DNA from: JAHWKS01 sp964458385 | GTDB taxonomy: Bacteria > Planctomycetota > Planctomycetia > Pirellulales > Pirellulaceae | Reading direction: 5' to 3' | DNA: 64,000 bases | Assembly: GCA_964458385.1 (NCBI GenBank) | Contig: CAYWIS010000003.1 | Span: forward strand, 18,612-82,611 | Part shown: one piece after another, positions 17,559 through 26,913 of the stretch | Layout: every line of letters begins with the position of its first letter | Position numbering within the stretch: the stretch's first letter is position 1 | Notes under the pieces: model-generated | What the model was told of the DNA's origin: nothing | Seen by the model: the letters and a program-made list of their open reading frames with translations, nothing else | Database searches by the model: none | Program-made: the position numbers and the translations under genes

Positions 17559-18554
17559 ATGACTCGACTCCCCGCCACTCGATTGGTTGCACGTCGCGAT
17601 TTCTGCCGCTCCGCATTGGCGGGTGTTATGGGCGGCGGATGCTTATGGGCCAATCAGCTTCTTGCCCAACCGCCCGCGCCGCGTCGCCCTGCCGCGCCGG
17701 CCAAAAAAGAAGACATCCGCGAGCCCAAGCTGATCACGTTGGAAACGAAGGACGGTGTAGCGCTCAAGGCCGTCTACTTTCCCGGCAAACCGAGCAAAGA
17801 GACCGTTCCTATCATCATGCTGCACGGCTGGAACGAACGTGGCGTGGTGTGGGAGGCGCTTGCGGCGTACTTCCAACGTACTTTGGGGCATGCCGTCATT
17901 GTGCCTGACTTACGTGGTCATGGCCAAAGCGTCAGCCAGACGATCGGCGGGCGCGCACGTGAGCCACTGACGCCAGATGGCTTGACCCTAGCCGACATGG
18001 AAGCCACGGTCTGGGACGTCCAAGCGTGCAAGAAGTTTCTTGAGCAGGAGAATAATAAAGGCGACTTGAATCTGGAGATGCTGTGCGTCATCGGCGCAGG
18101 TTACGGCGGTCTGATCGGTCTAAAGTTCGCTGCGCTCGATTGGAGCTGGCCTATTCTTACCACGGGTAAGCAAGGCCAGGATGTCAAAGGATTGGCGCTG
18201 TTGACGCCTGTAGATCGCCACAAGCGAGTGATGGCCGCGCAAGCGGTAGCGGCCCTACGAGCGCCCATCGCCAGCGGCCGGTTCTCTCTGTTGTTCGTCG
18301 CTGGCGAACAAGACCGGCAAGGGTTTAACGACGCCAAACGCTTGCATCGCCAACTTGAGGCCATGTATCCGACAAACGACAAGAGCGGCTGCGTTCTTGT
18401 CACCCGCGACACCAACAGCCACGGCGCTCAGCTTATCGAACCGCAGCGCCGTTTGGGCGTCGAACAGGTGCTTGCCAACTTCATTGCCCAACGCATTGCG
18501 GCTCGCAAGGGCGAGTTCGCATGGTCCGAACGTAAAAGCCCGCTTGAGCGGTGA
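17559..18554 (+). CDS. Exported alpha/beta-hydrolase-fold protein lacking the nucleophile Ser
   Basis: The product starts with a Tat-like signal: Arg-Arg-Asp-Phe-Cys near residue 12, then a hydrophobic stretch ending at Ala-Gln. I took the ATG at 17559 because it places this signal at the N-terminus; upstream in-frame starts extend to 17454. The fold is clear: 'IIMLHGWNERG' (oxyanion strand), 'VIVPDLRGHGQS', and the nucleophile-elbow strand. The elbow, however, reads I-G-A-G-Y-G-G where the usual pattern is G-x-S-x-G, so Ser is replaced by Gly. A late Asp in 'LLFVAGEQDRQG' and a His in 'NSHGAQL' are still present. Either it is a non-catalytic binding protein or it uses other chemistry. It converges with moxR. 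Confidence 0.8.
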   Translation: MTRLPATRLVARRDFCRSALAGVMGGGCLWANQLLAQPPAPRRPAAPAKKEDIREPKLITLETKDGVALKAVYFPGKPSKETVPIIMLHGWNERGVVWEALAAYFQRTLGHAVIVPDLRGHGQSVSQTIGGRAREPLTPDGLTLADMEATVWDVQACKKFLEQENNKGDLNLEMLCVIGAGYGGLIGLKFAALDWSWPILTTGKQGQDVKGLALLTPVDRHKRVMAAQAVAALRAPIASGRFSLLFVAGEQDRQGFNDAKRLHRQLEAMYPTNDKSGCVLVTRDTNSHGAQLIEPQRRLGVEQVLANFIAQRIAARKGEFAWSERKSPLER

Positions 18555-18599
18555 CCCGAGCCACATGAATCGGGCCGAAGCGACAACCGCACTCTTCTA

Positions 18600-19541
18600 T
18601 TATTCGGGGGTGGGCGTTTCGTCCACCAAGCGTTCGATAAGGGCCTCAATAATCGCGCGCTGACCGGCTTGCAGAAAGCCACGGGTGATGACGCGATGGG
18701 CCAAGACAGGTACGGCTAGCCGTTTCACATCGTCGGGTGCCACAAAGTCGCGGCCTTCAATTAACGCCAGCGCCTGGGCCGCGCGGTACAGGCATAACGC
18801 TCCCCGCGTGCTTACGCCAAAGTGCAGTTCCTCGCAGTGGCGCGTAGCTTCGACAATGTCGAGCAAGTAGTCGGCCACCGACTCCTCAACTGTTACCTCG
18901 CGCACCTGCCGTTGTAGGTCGATCAATTGCTCGATGCTTATAACCGGCTGCAGATCTTCGACCGGCTCGTTCAGGCGATGACTGAAAAGCACTTGCCGCT
19001 CGTCGGCCCGTTCGGGATAGCCCATGGAAATACGCATGAGGAACCGGTCGAGTTGGCTTTCAGGCAAGGGGTAGGTGCCCTCGAACTCGTAGGGGTTCTG
19101 GGTGGCAATGACCATAAACGGCCGCGGAAGGTCATAGGTGGCCCCATCGACAGAAACGCGGTTTTCGCTCATCGCCTCCAACAACGCACTTTGGGTGCGG
19201 GGCGGGGCGCGGTTGATCTCGTCGGCCAATACCACGTTGGCGAAAAGCGGCCCTTCCCGGAAGACAAACTGCGAAGTTTGGCTGTTAAATACCGAGCCCC
19301 CCACGATGTCGCTAGGCAACAGGTCGGGCGTGAACTGCAAGCGACGAAACTCGCCCGAGATACTGCGAGCCAGCGCCTTGCCGACTAGCGTCTTTCCTAC
19401 ACCGGGCACATCCTCGAGCAAGAGATGTTCACCAGCTAGCAGCGCCACGAGGCAACGGCGCACGACTTCGCGCTTACCTAAGACGACCGAACATACATTG
19501 TCCTCCAATTGGGCAATCAGCCCGCCAACATCGGTCGCCAT
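18600..19541 (-). CDS. MoxR-family AAA+ ATPase
   Basis: 313 residues, the usual length for MoxR ATPases. Walker A is DVPGVGKT (44-51) and Walker B VVLADEINR (103-111). The 'PRTQSALLEAM' and 'FMVIATQNPYEFEGTYPLPESQLDRF' segments are typical, and the C-terminal lid domain is complete. MoxR proteins act as chaperones that mature or insert metal-dependent or VWA-domain proteins, and are usually followed by DUF58, transglutaminase and VWA genes. None of these partners lies next to it: the downstream neighbour is a convergent hydrolase and the upstream side is a divergent kinase. Its client is therefore unknown. Confidence 0.93.
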   Translation of the reverse strand: MATDVGGLIAQLEDNVCSVVLGKREVVRRCLVALLAGEHLLLEDVPGVGKTLVGKALARSISGEFRRLQFTPDLLPSDIVGGSVFNSQTSQFVFREGPLFANVVLADEINRAPPRTQSALLEAMSENRVSVDGATYDLPRPFMVIATQNPYEFEGTYPLPESQLDRFLMRISMGYPERADERQVLFSHRLNEPVEDLQPVISIEQLIDLQRQVREVTVEESVADYLLDIVEATRHCEELHFGVSTRGALCLYRAAQALALIEGRDFVAPDDVKRLAVPVLAHRVITRGFLQAGQRAIIEALIERLVDETPTPE

Positions 19542-19856
19542 GCCTATCTCAGATCTACGGGTAGTGCGTTAACGAATATCCAGCATGGTAGTCGCCTTAG
19601 CGGGGGCTGGTCCAGTCCCGAACCACCTGCTAGTAACAACCAATCACTTTGGCCCACAAATAACGCTATGCCGTAGAACCCCACCACGCCGTGAAGTGTG
19701 TTTTAGGAGCGGTCCGCGTCGACGTGCTGAGAAGTTGCCACCGGCCCGCAAGTCAAATACCATGAATGGGGTCGCCCCCACACTGGCGAATCCGCGCGAT
19801 GCAACGGCGCTTCGCACGCGTTTTGGATCTCAACAGAACAGGAGAAGAGACATCCG
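19542..19856. other. Divergent intergenic region, moxR / kinase
   Basis: About 315 bases between two divergent starts. An AGGAGA about 11 nt before the ATG at 19857 is the kinase ribosome-binding site. I recognise no gene and no convincing promoter hexamers. Confidence 0.5.
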
Positions 19857-21335
19857 ATGGCCGATTGGATTGCGGAAGATCTCGGCCGCCGCGCCCTAGA
19901 TTTAGGGCTGATCGATGAGCGTCAATTAAACGCGGTTTGGGCGGAATTCGGCCGGCACGACATTGCTGTAGAAGATTTCAGCGCTGCCCTGGTACGCCGC
20001 GAGTTCTTGACGAACTTCCAGCTCGAACGATTGATGCGCGGCGAATCGACCGGCTACTTTTACGGCGACTACAAGGTCTTGTACCTCGTCGGTTCGGGCA
20101 CATTTGCGCGCGTTTACCGGGGCGTCCACCGCACCACGGGACGTGTTGCGGCGATCAAGGTGCTGCGCAAGCGGTTTGCCGATGACGCCGCGAAGACGGA
20201 GCTTTTCCTGCGCGAAGGTGAGATGGGCAAATTGCTCCGGCATCCAAACATTGTGCCAATCTACGAAGTCGCCAAAGAAAATCGCCTTCTCTACATGGTG
20301 ATGGAGTTTGTCGAGGGAAGCAATCTGCGCCAGTTCGTCAAAGTGCGGGGCCGCCTTTCGCCTGAGGATTCACTGCGTGTGGCTATCGACATCGTCAGCG
20401 CCCTTGCCTACGCCTTTGAGAAAGGAGTCGGCCACCGCGATTTGAAGATGTCCAACGTGTTGATTACCACCAACGGCCGCGCCAAGCTGGTGGACTTCGG
20501 TTTGGCTGCCATTGCTGGCGGTATGAGCGAAGCCGAACTGGCCGACATGGAAAATCCGCGCACGATCGATTACGCCGGCTTGGAACGGGCCACCGGTGTG
20601 CGCAAGGATGACAAGCGCAGCGATATCTTTTTCGCCGGCTGTATTTTGTACAACATCATGACGGGTGTTCCGCCGTTGGCCGAGACACGTGAACGTAGCC
20701 AGCGTCTTTCGGTCGCCCGCTACCAAAACATCAAGCCGATTACCGAGATTGTGCCCGATATCCCGCGCCCTTTGGTGCAGATCTGCAACCGCGCTATGGA
20801 ATTTCGGCCAGAAAAGCGTTATCAAACTCCGGCCGAGTTCCTCGCCGACTTGAAGCAACTGCAACGTAAAGCTGAGTCGGGAACATGGGAAGATGCAGCC
20901 GCCCCCACTGACGGCGAGACTCCACGCGCCGTGCCAGCCATGAGTGAAGAAGGGGTTGATCGCACGCTCATGGTCGTCGAGTCGAACAGCAAGATCCAAG
21001 ACATGCTGCGCGATCCGCTCAAGAAGTGTGGGTACAAGGTGCTGGTGATCAGTAACCCGGATCGGGCCATTAGTCGTTTTGACGATGACCCCGAGGTAGC
21101 CGATTGCGTCATCTTCTCGACCATTGAGTTAGGCTACCAGGCGTTGGATGCTTTCAATCAATTCCAGGCAGGCGAGCGAACCCGCCATGTGCCGGCCGTC
21201 TTGCTGGTAGCAGAGAAGCAAAAGCCGATTATCAAAGAGGCGAAACTTGACCCGCTCCATGTAGCCGTGGCGATGCCACTAAGTCTCAAAAAGCTTCGCT
21301 CTTGGCTGCTGAAAACCTTGGCCAATAAAGTTTAG
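19857..21335 (+). CDS. Ser/Thr protein kinase with C-terminal degenerate receiver domain
   Basis: 492 residues. An N-terminal helical segment of about 65 residues ('RREFLTNFQLERLMRGES') is typical of planctomycete kinases. The kinase domain covers about 70-340, with Gly-rich loop VGSGTFARV (78-86), Lys101, HRDLKMSN (193-200, Asp195) and DFG (213-215). The Ala-Pro-Glu motif is replaced by a Gly-Leu-Glu sequence. Residues about 370-492 have the length and alternating pattern of a response-regulator receiver ('TLMVVESNSKIQDML', 'RHVPAVLLVAEKQ', 'LKKLRSWLL'). The strand that should end in the phospho-accepting Asp reads V-I-F-S-T, so it cannot be phosphorylated in the normal way. No transmembrane segment is seen, so the protein is probably cytoplasmic. 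Confidence 0.88.
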   Translation: MADWIAEDLGRRALDLGLIDERQLNAVWAEFGRHDIAVEDFSAALVRREFLTNFQLERLMRGESTGYFYGDYKVLYLVGSGTFARVYRGVHRTTGRVAAIKVLRKRFADDAAKTELFLREGEMGKLLRHPNIVPIYEVAKENRLLYMVMEFVEGSNLRQFVKVRGRLSPEDSLRVAIDIVSALAYAFEKGVGHRDLKMSNVLITTNGRAKLVDFGLAAIAGGMSEAELADMENPRTIDYAGLERATGVRKDDKRSDIFFAGCILYNIMTGVPPLAETRERSQRLSVARYQNIKPITEIVPDIPRPLVQICNRAMEFRPEKRYQTPAEFLADLKQLQRKAESGTWEDAAAPTDGETPRAVPAMSEEGVDRTLMVVESNSKIQDMLRDPLKKCGYKVLVISNPDRAISRFDDDPEVADCVIFSTIELGYQALDAFNQFQAGERTRHVPAVLLVAEKQKPIIKEAKLDPLHVAVAMPLSLKKLRSWLLKTLANKV

Positions 21336-21428
21336 CAAGCGTCAATCTTCCCTTTTTCCGTCATCGCGCGTGGTTGGCCCGCTGCATGACGTCCTCGGCG
21401 ATCGTATGCGCCGTTCTGGAGAAAGTCC

Positions 21429-22229
21429 ATGCTCACCGTTCGCGATGTCTGTCAATTTCTTGAGACTTTCGCTCCGCCGCAATTGGCGGAGGAATGGGAT
21501 AACGTCGGTCTGTTGGTCGGGCGACAAGATCGGCCAGCGACGCGGATCATGACCTGCCTAACAATCACGCCCGATAGCGCGGCCGAGGCTATAGAAGAAG
21601 GGACCGAGTTGATCGTTACGCATCACCCGCTCCCATTTCGGCCCTTGAAACGTTTGACCGAACAGACCACGCCGGGCTCGTTGTTACTGCAACTCATCGA
21701 AGCGGGGATTGCCATTTTCAGTCCCCATACCGCGTTCGATTCCGCTCAGGAAGGAATCAATCAGCAGCTCGCAGAAGGTTTAGGGCTCGACCAAATCGCT
21801 CCTCTTCGAGTACGCGACGACATAACAACCGTTGAATCAACCTTGGGCGCCGGTCGTTTCGGCGTGTTGCCCACCCCAACTCCATTGGCGGAGGTAGCCG
21901 AGCGGCTAAAAACCTTTCTTAGTATCGAGCGACTGCAACTCGTAGGCGATCCACAGCGTCATGTAGAAACCATTGCCGTCGCCTGCGGCAGCGCCGGCGA
22001 GTTCCTTGAGTCCGCGCGTTATCAGAGATGCGACGCGTTTGTGACGGGCGAAACGAGCTTTCATACCTGCCTGGAAGCGGAAGCGACGGGCATTGCTCTC
22101 CTGCTTCCTGGGCATTACGCAAGCGAACGTTTTGCGGTAGAGCATCTTGCGGACGTGCTTGCTAAGACTTTCCCCAATGCTCGTGTGTGGCCAAGTCGTC
22201 GTGAGCGAGATCCCTTACGGTGGTGGTAA
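21429..22229 (+). CDS. Nif3-like dinuclear metal centre hexameric protein
   Basis: 266 residues, the usual length. The family is a toroidal hexamer with a two-metal site, annotated in some genomes as GTP cyclohydrolase I type 2; its true role is unsettled. Visible metal-site elements are H65-H66 in 'IVTHHPL', H100 and D104 in 'SPHTAFD', and a C-terminal His/Glu pair in 'GHYASERFAVEHL'. The start ATG at 21429 has GGAG about 6 nt upstream. It follows the kinase by 93 bases on the same strand, so the two could be co-transcribed, and it ends before a strong hairpin at 22255. Confidence 0.92.
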   Translation: MLTVRDVCQFLETFAPPQLAEEWDNVGLLVGRQDRPATRIMTCLTITPDSAAEAIEEGTELIVTHHPLPFRPLKRLTEQTTPGSLLLQLIEAGIAIFSPHTAFDSAQEGINQQLAEGLGLDQIAPLRVRDDITTVESTLGAGRFGVLPTPTPLAEVAERLKTFLSIERLQLVGDPQRHVETIAVACGSAGEFLESARYQRCDAFVTGETSFHTCLEAEATGIALLLPGHYASERFAVEHLADVLAKTFPNARVWPSRRERDPLRWW

Positions 22230-22254
22230 GACAGGATCACGTACGTAGTTACCA

Positions 22255-22280
22255 GGCCGGGAACAAAGCCGTTCCCGGCC
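22255..22280. terminator. Bidirectional hairpin between convergent genes
   Basis: GGCCGGGAAC and GTTCCCGGCC form a perfect 10-bp GC-rich stem with a 6-nt loop. It lies between the stops of the Nif3-like gene (22229) and the carboxypeptidase gene (22316) and could end both transcripts. It lacks a T tract. Confidence 0.5.
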
Positions 22281-22315
22281 CGTCCTATTCTACGCCTCGA
22301 ACGCGTTATACCACC

Positions 22316-23836
22316 TTACTCAATACCGTAGAGCGGTCCCAGCTTACCGCGCAAATAGTCGATGAGCGGCTTATGGTCCAGCGGGCCGCCAGTGATCCTT
22401 TGCACCAGTTCCGCAGCGCTATAACGCTGGCCGTGCTGATGAATCTTTTCACGAAGCCAGTCACGCAAGGGGAGGAACTGCCCGAGGGTAAAGCGATGTT
22501 CCAGATCGCCCAGATCTTGGTTCGCCTGGCGGAAAAACTGGGCGGCATACAGGTTCCCTAATGCATATGTGGGGAAATAGCCAATCAACCCCGCGCTCCA
22601 ATGCACATCCTGCAGTACGCCATCAGCGTCATTCGGCGGTGTAATTCCCAAGTACTGCTGATACTTGTCACTCCACGCACCAGGCAAGTCCGCCACCGAG
22701 AGGTTGCCTTCGAGCAAATCCTGCTCCAGCTCAAAGCGAATGATGATATGCAGATTGTAGGTGGCCTCGTCCGCCTCCACACGAATTAACGACGGCCGCA
22801 CATCGTTGATCGCAAAATAGAATTGGTCGAGCGTCACACCTTCCAACGCGTCAGAAAACGCCTGCCGGGCCGCAGGGAAAAAGAACTCCCAGAATGCGCG
22901 GCTGCGGCCAACCATGTTTTCCCACATCCGCGATTGCGACTCATGAATGCCCAATGACACAAACTTCCCAGGCGGAAGGCCGTAATGTTCGGCTGGCAAC
23001 CCTTGATCGTAGATGCCGTGTCCCGCTTCATGCAGGATGCCGAAGAATGCCGACGGAAAGAACCGCTCGTCATAGCGGGTGGTGATGCGCGTATCACGTG
23101 GCCCAACGTTGGTGCAAAAAGGATGGTGCGTCACATCGAGTCGCCCCGACGTAAACGAAAAACCGATTCGGGCCGCCGCCTCCTTACCAAACGCCTCTTG
23201 CGCCGCAACCGGATAAACACGTTCGAGAATCTCGAGATGTGGCGAGCGGCCACTCTCGGCAATCGCCTGGACGAGCGGCGTCAAATCATCGCGCAGCGCG
23301 GCGAGTACACGGCGCACATTACTGGTCTTCTCGTCAGGTTCGTACGCGTCGAGCAGGGCGTCATAAATACATTCATCGTAGCCTAATGCCTCTGCCTCTT
23401 GCCGCTTGAGCGTCACGATCTGCTCCAACACCGGAGCGAATGCGGCGAAATCGTTATTCTTTCGTGCCGCTACCCAGACCTGTTGTCCGCGCACAGCCAA
23501 CCGCGTCAACTCTTTGACTAGCGACTCGGGTAATTTCGTCTTTTTCTCGTACTCGCGGCGCATTTGCCGGATGATACAACCAGCATCGCTATGCGGATCG
23601 GCCGCCAAGGGCGACTCCGCCAGTTCGCCTAGCCACTCGCCCAAGCGAGGATCCGTGTGGCGCTGATGGATAATCCCTGCCAAATAGGAAACCTGCTCGG
23701 CCCGATAATCCCCAGCCTCGGGCGGCATATACGTGCGTTCGTCCCATTCGAGCAACTGCTGCGCTGACTCCAGCAGCGCCGTCTCATGCGCATGTTGCCG
23801 AACCTTCTCCAAAAGCGAAGCGTGCGAATCCGTCAT
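22316..23836 (-). CDS. M32-family metallocarboxypeptidase
   Basis: 506 residues from the ATG at 23836, which has GGGAG about 7 nt upstream; a longer frame to 24037 adds no conserved sequence. Residue count matches thermostable carboxypeptidase 1 (about 500). The zinc site HEXXH is H269-E-A-G-H273 in 'ILHEAGHGIYDQGLP', and the downstream 'GIHESQSRMWENMVG' supplies the third ligand region. 'RIGFSFTSGRLDVTHHPF' and 'IRFELEQDLLEG' are also family signatures. It removes C-terminal amino acids from peptides and has no signal peptide, so it should be cytosolic. Confidence 0.95.
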   Translation of the reverse strand: MTDSHASLLEKVRQHAHETALLESAQQLLEWDERTYMPPEAGDYRAEQVSYLAGIIHQRHTDPRLGEWLGELAESPLAADPHSDAGCIIRQMRREYEKKTKLPESLVKELTRLAVRGQQVWVAARKNNDFAAFAPVLEQIVTLKRQEAEALGYDECIYDALLDAYEPDEKTSNVRRVLAALRDDLTPLVQAIAESGRSPHLEILERVYPVAAQEAFGKEAAARIGFSFTSGRLDVTHHPFCTNVGPRDTRITTRYDERFFPSAFFGILHEAGHGIYDQGLPAEHYGLPPGKFVSLGIHESQSRMWENMVGRSRAFWEFFFPAARQAFSDALEGVTLDQFYFAINDVRPSLIRVEADEATYNLHIIIRFELEQDLLEGNLSVADLPGAWSDKYQQYLGITPPNDADGVLQDVHWSAGLIGYFPTYALGNLYAAQFFRQANQDLGDLEHRFTLGQFLPLRDWLREKIHQHGQRYSAAELVQRITGGPLDHKPLIDYLRGKLGPLYGIE

Positions 23837-24060
23837 GAAAGTGCTCCCCAAAGGTAGACATGACATTGATTGTAGGCGCCGATGAAACGCGTCGCCACTG
23901 CCGACCAGAGAGGTCAGGGGAGGGGCAGAACTGACACAAAGGGGATAATCACTGGTCCCTGTCATTTGCCCCAGCATGAACCGGCCGCCGGACCATCGAG
24001 ACCGAACGCCGCGCACTGTTCCATGACATCCTGCCAATCATGCCCAGTGCGCATAAGAAA

Positions 24061-24103
24061 CGACGCCGATCAAGATGAACGGCGTCGCAAAGACATTTTT
24101 TTT
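24061..24103. terminator. Hairpin terminator, probably for the Gfo/Idh gene
   Basis: CGACGCCG and CGGCGTCG form an 8-bp stem with an 11-nt loop. On the plus strand a run of eight T follows after 8 bases; on the minus strand the stem is followed by TTTCTTAT. It lies 46 bases after the Gfo/Idh stop (24133, minus strand), its likely user. Confidence 0.6.
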
Positions 24104-24132
24104 GGAGGCTGCTGTAACGGCAACCCTCACCA

Positions 24133-25488
24133 CTATGCGAATGGCTTGTACTTACCCGGTACGGGGACCGAGGATTCATAGCCACCGTCTTTGTCAGGCA
24201 GAACCGGCGGAGTGTCGTCAAAACTGGTGAATTGATCGGTGGGAGCGATTAACTTGCCATTCGCCAGCGCATCCTCCATCCGAACCTTGTTGCCAGAGTA
24301 GGTCGCCATGCGGCCAAGAATCGCCGTCATGGTGCTCATGGCGCCATATTCACCCTCGTTAGGAATCTTCCCTTCCCGTAGCGCGCGGAACAACACATGG
24401 TGCTCTTCTTGGTGGCCGTTGCCTCCACCGCGACCGTACTGCCACGCCAGATCGCCGTTCGGTTTATAGATCTTAGCGCCGCTGATATCCGCGTGGCCGT
24501 TGGTTCCGTGCGCAAACTCAGAAACCGAATTCCAAGTATCGGGCTGGTGCCGGCACTGGCTGAACATCTTCACGCCATTAGCGTAGGTGAACTCGACGAA
24601 GTGATGATCATAGATGTGACCGTAATCCTTGCCTTTGCGGACCTCACGGCCACCCATACCGTTTGCCTCGACCGGCGCCGAACCGATCAGCCAGTTGCTC
24701 ACATCCAGGTTGTGAATGTGCTGCTCGCAAATATGGTCGCCGCAGAGCCAATTGAAATAATACCAGTTGCGCATCTGGTATTCCATTTCCGTCTGGTTGG
24801 GTTGCCGCGGGCGCACCCAAACCCCCGGGTTGTTCCAATAAACCCGTGTGCAAACGATGTCACCGATCGCGCCATCTTTCAGACGCTTGATCGTTTCTTT
24901 GTAGGCTTCCTCATGATGGCGCTGAAGACCAATCGCCACCGCCAAGTTCTTTTGCAGCGCCTCTTCGTTAGCCTTCAGGAACCGTTTTACGCCAGGCGCG
25001 TCGACGGCCACAGGCTTCTCGGCAAAGACATGCTTACCAGCCTTGATCGCCGCCTCAAAGTGCTGCGGGCGAAATCCCGGCGGGGTCGCCAAGATCACAA
25101 GATCGCAGTCGCTTTCGAGAACCCCCTTGTAGCCATCGAAGCCGACAAACTGACGATCCGTGGGGACATCAACCTGCTGAGGCTTGGACGACTTGAGGCC
25201 GCGCAGGCCCGCTTGCAGTCGATCCTCGAAGACATCGGCCATCGCCACCAGTTTGACAGCGCCGCCTTGTGTGTTCATCGCCTGGTCGGCCGCTCCGACG
25301 CCGCGGCCGCCGCACCCGATCAGGCCGATCTTGATCGTGTCGCTGCCGTAAGCGTGAGCTGCTTGAGCCACCGTTAGGCTGCTCGCGAGATTTCCGGCAA
25401 CCGCCGCACCAGCAGCCAGAATTGACGAATTCTTAATGAAGTTGCGACGGGTCGTTTTCTGCTCGGCAGACTTCGGATTATCAGGCAT
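24133..25488 (-). CDS. Tat-exported Gfo/Idh/MocA-family oxidoreductase
   Basis: 451 residues. A Tat signal is visible: R14-R15-N-F-I-K followed by a hydrophobic Ala/Gly-rich stretch ending near residue 45. The NAD(P)-binding Rossmann motif 'IKIGLIGCGGRG' comes next, and 'AGKHVFAEKPVAVD' is the conserved EKP motif of the family. The C-terminal domain contains 'WNNPGVWVRPRQ' and 'HIHNLDVSNWLIG'. Such secreted or Tat-carrying members are very numerous in planctomycetes and are assumed to oxidise sugars or inositol-like compounds with a tightly bound cofactor; the substrate here cannot be told. It stands alone between two genes of other types. Confidence 0.93.
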   Translation of the reverse strand: MPDNPKSAEQKTTRRNFIKNSSILAAGAAVAGNLASSLTVAQAAHAYGSDTIKIGLIGCGGRGVGAADQAMNTQGGAVKLVAMADVFEDRLQAGLRGLKSSKPQQVDVPTDRQFVGFDGYKGVLESDCDLVILATPPGFRPQHFEAAIKAGKHVFAEKPVAVDAPGVKRFLKANEEALQKNLAVAIGLQRHHEEAYKETIKRLKDGAIGDIVCTRVYWNNPGVWVRPRQPNQTEMEYQMRNWYYFNWLCGDHICEQHIHNLDVSNWLIGSAPVEANGMGGREVRKGKDYGHIYDHHFVEFTYANGVKMFSQCRHQPDTWNSVSEFAHGTNGHADISGAKIYKPNGDLAWQYGRGGGNGHQEEHHVLFRALREGKIPNEGEYGAMSTMTAILGRMATYSGNKVRMEDALANGKLIAPTDQFTSFDDTPPVLPDKDGGYESSVPVPGKYKPFA

Positions 25489-25703
25489 AAAGGCAATCCT
25501 TGAGGGTGGGGTAGGAAAGAAAGAGGCCCATCCATCTTAACTTACCCGCCTTCCCATTTCAAACGTAGGAACCGCAGCGTATGGAGCAGGCTCCATGAAT
25601 TGGGTGGGCCGCGCCGTTGCATGGGCCGGTCAGGAAAGTCCCACCAAACACATACCCATACCGTTGTCCAGTTGAGCCGAACTTTAAAGGCTCTCCACCG
25701 TCG

Positions 25704-26243
25704 TTAGCACCCGCGACGGCGTGCAAGAAAGTAGAGCCCTGTGTAAACGCGCACGTCGACAAGGCAACCCTCTTGCACGCGGTCCGACAGCCAACCGTCG
25801 GCATCCCGAAGGGGAACTTCGTGAACGACTATCTTTTCACCCGCAACGCCACCTCCTTTGGCCACACGAGAAAGCCCGGAAGCCACGAAGAAATCCAACA
25901 CTTCGTCGGTCAAGCCAGCTGATGATGGGCCGGTGAAGATATGCTCCAAACGAGCGGCGTAGTAGCCAGTTTCCTCCTCTAACTCACGCTGGGCTGCCTC
26001 CGCCAAGAGTTCGCCGGCGGCGCCCTCCGCATCGCCCGCCAGTCCGGCGGGAAACTCGATGACACGGCGCTGTAGTGGCGGGCGGAATTGGTCCACCAGC
26101 AATACATTGCCCTGATCCGTTAATGGAACGACGACCACGACCCCGGTGGCGCCCTTACGCGTTACATATTCCCAATGACCGCGTCGCACAAACTGAAGAA
26201 ACTTGCCTTCAGCAAGAAGCTCGACTTCATCCGCTGACTTCAC
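25704..26243 (-). CDS. Nudix hydrolase, ADP-ribose pyrophosphatase-like
   Basis: 179 residues from a GTG at 26243, chosen because GGGGGAGG lies 9 nt upstream; a TTG at 26324 would give 206 residues without a ribosome-binding site. The Nudix box 'GELLAEAAQRELEEETGY' has the REL-EEETG core with the metal-binding glutamates; the Gly expected before the first Glu is shifted by two residues. The N-terminal 'YVTRKGATGVVVVVPL' and 'VDQFRPPLQRRVIEFPAG' segments match the ADP-ribose/NDP-sugar pyrophosphatase subgroup. It hydrolyses nucleoside diphosphates linked to another moiety; the exact substrate is not determined. Confidence 0.9.
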   Translation of the reverse strand: MKSADEVELLAEGKFLQFVRRGHWEYVTRKGATGVVVVVPLTDQGNVLLVDQFRPPLQRRVIEFPAGLAGDAEGAAGELLAEAAQRELEEETGYYAARLEHIFTGPSSAGLTDEVLDFFVASGLSRVAKGGGVAGEKIVVHEVPLRDADGWLSDRVQEGCLVDVRVYTGLYFLARRRGC

Positions 26244-26913
26244 CGTCGAATACCTCCCCCAATGCCAGGTTGGCGAATGTCCCAATTGCTTGCCGTTGCC
26301 TTTGGAGAGAACGTCCCTCGCCAAGACTAAAGATATGGTCAGTGAGTCGCCCGATCGCTAGCTCCCCGAAAACGAAATTCGCAACAATTCACCGATGCGG
26401 CGTCCCCCCAGTTTCTTCATGGCTCCGCTTCGGCACGGTAGAGCAGCGAGAATCATTATTAAGAATTCTGCTCGGCCGATCGCTTCTTGTCCCCGTTAAT
26501 CCACATCCTCAGTCGTCGTTGGCGGAGCTTTCTCTATATGTTCTTTCTCGCCCGGTCTCTCATAGCACGTGGCGCAGATTGCGCGCGACAGACACCTGTG
26601 TTTCCCACCGAGGCGAATCACTTCGCCTTTCATATGCTCGCAATCCGTGCGAATGAGGTGAATGTACGATCGCGTCCACCGTTTTGCTTGCATAGGCAAG
26701 GGACAAACATTCCCTAGGATCGTGTTCGCCCTAGATGACGATTGTTGTTCATGCACTTATACAAGAGGTGATCGCGAAAACCTTGGCCCGAGTCTCGCCT
26801 ATTTTCGCAGAGGTCCGTTGCGTGAACGTCCCCACGTTAGTTGCTCTCCTCAGCAAGTGCGCACCGCGTGCGCCAATCCTCGGCATAAACTTCCACACCT
26901 TGCGTGCGAAGGT
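26244..26913. other. Gene-poor stretch with no supported gene
   Basis: About 670 bases without a convincing gene on either strand. A Cys-containing minus-strand frame at 26496-26756 was considered and not accepted. Codon pattern and ORF lengths look non-coding; this is the left part of an accessory-looking region that continues to about 28.3 kb. Confidence 0.5.

Noticed and set aside
18600..19541. Possible MoxR-VWA operon
   Set aside because: No DUF58, transglutaminase or VWA gene adjoins the MoxR gene on either side, so I do not claim such a system.
24397..25377. 326-residue plus-strand frame opposite the Gfo/Idh gene
   Set aside because: Antisense shadow of a clear oxidoreductase; the sequence has no recognisable family.
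26496..26756. 86-residue minus-strand frame with CxxC and several Cys/His
   Set aside because: Only one CxxC pair, no ribosome-binding site and a biased short length; not enough for a zinc-ribbon call.
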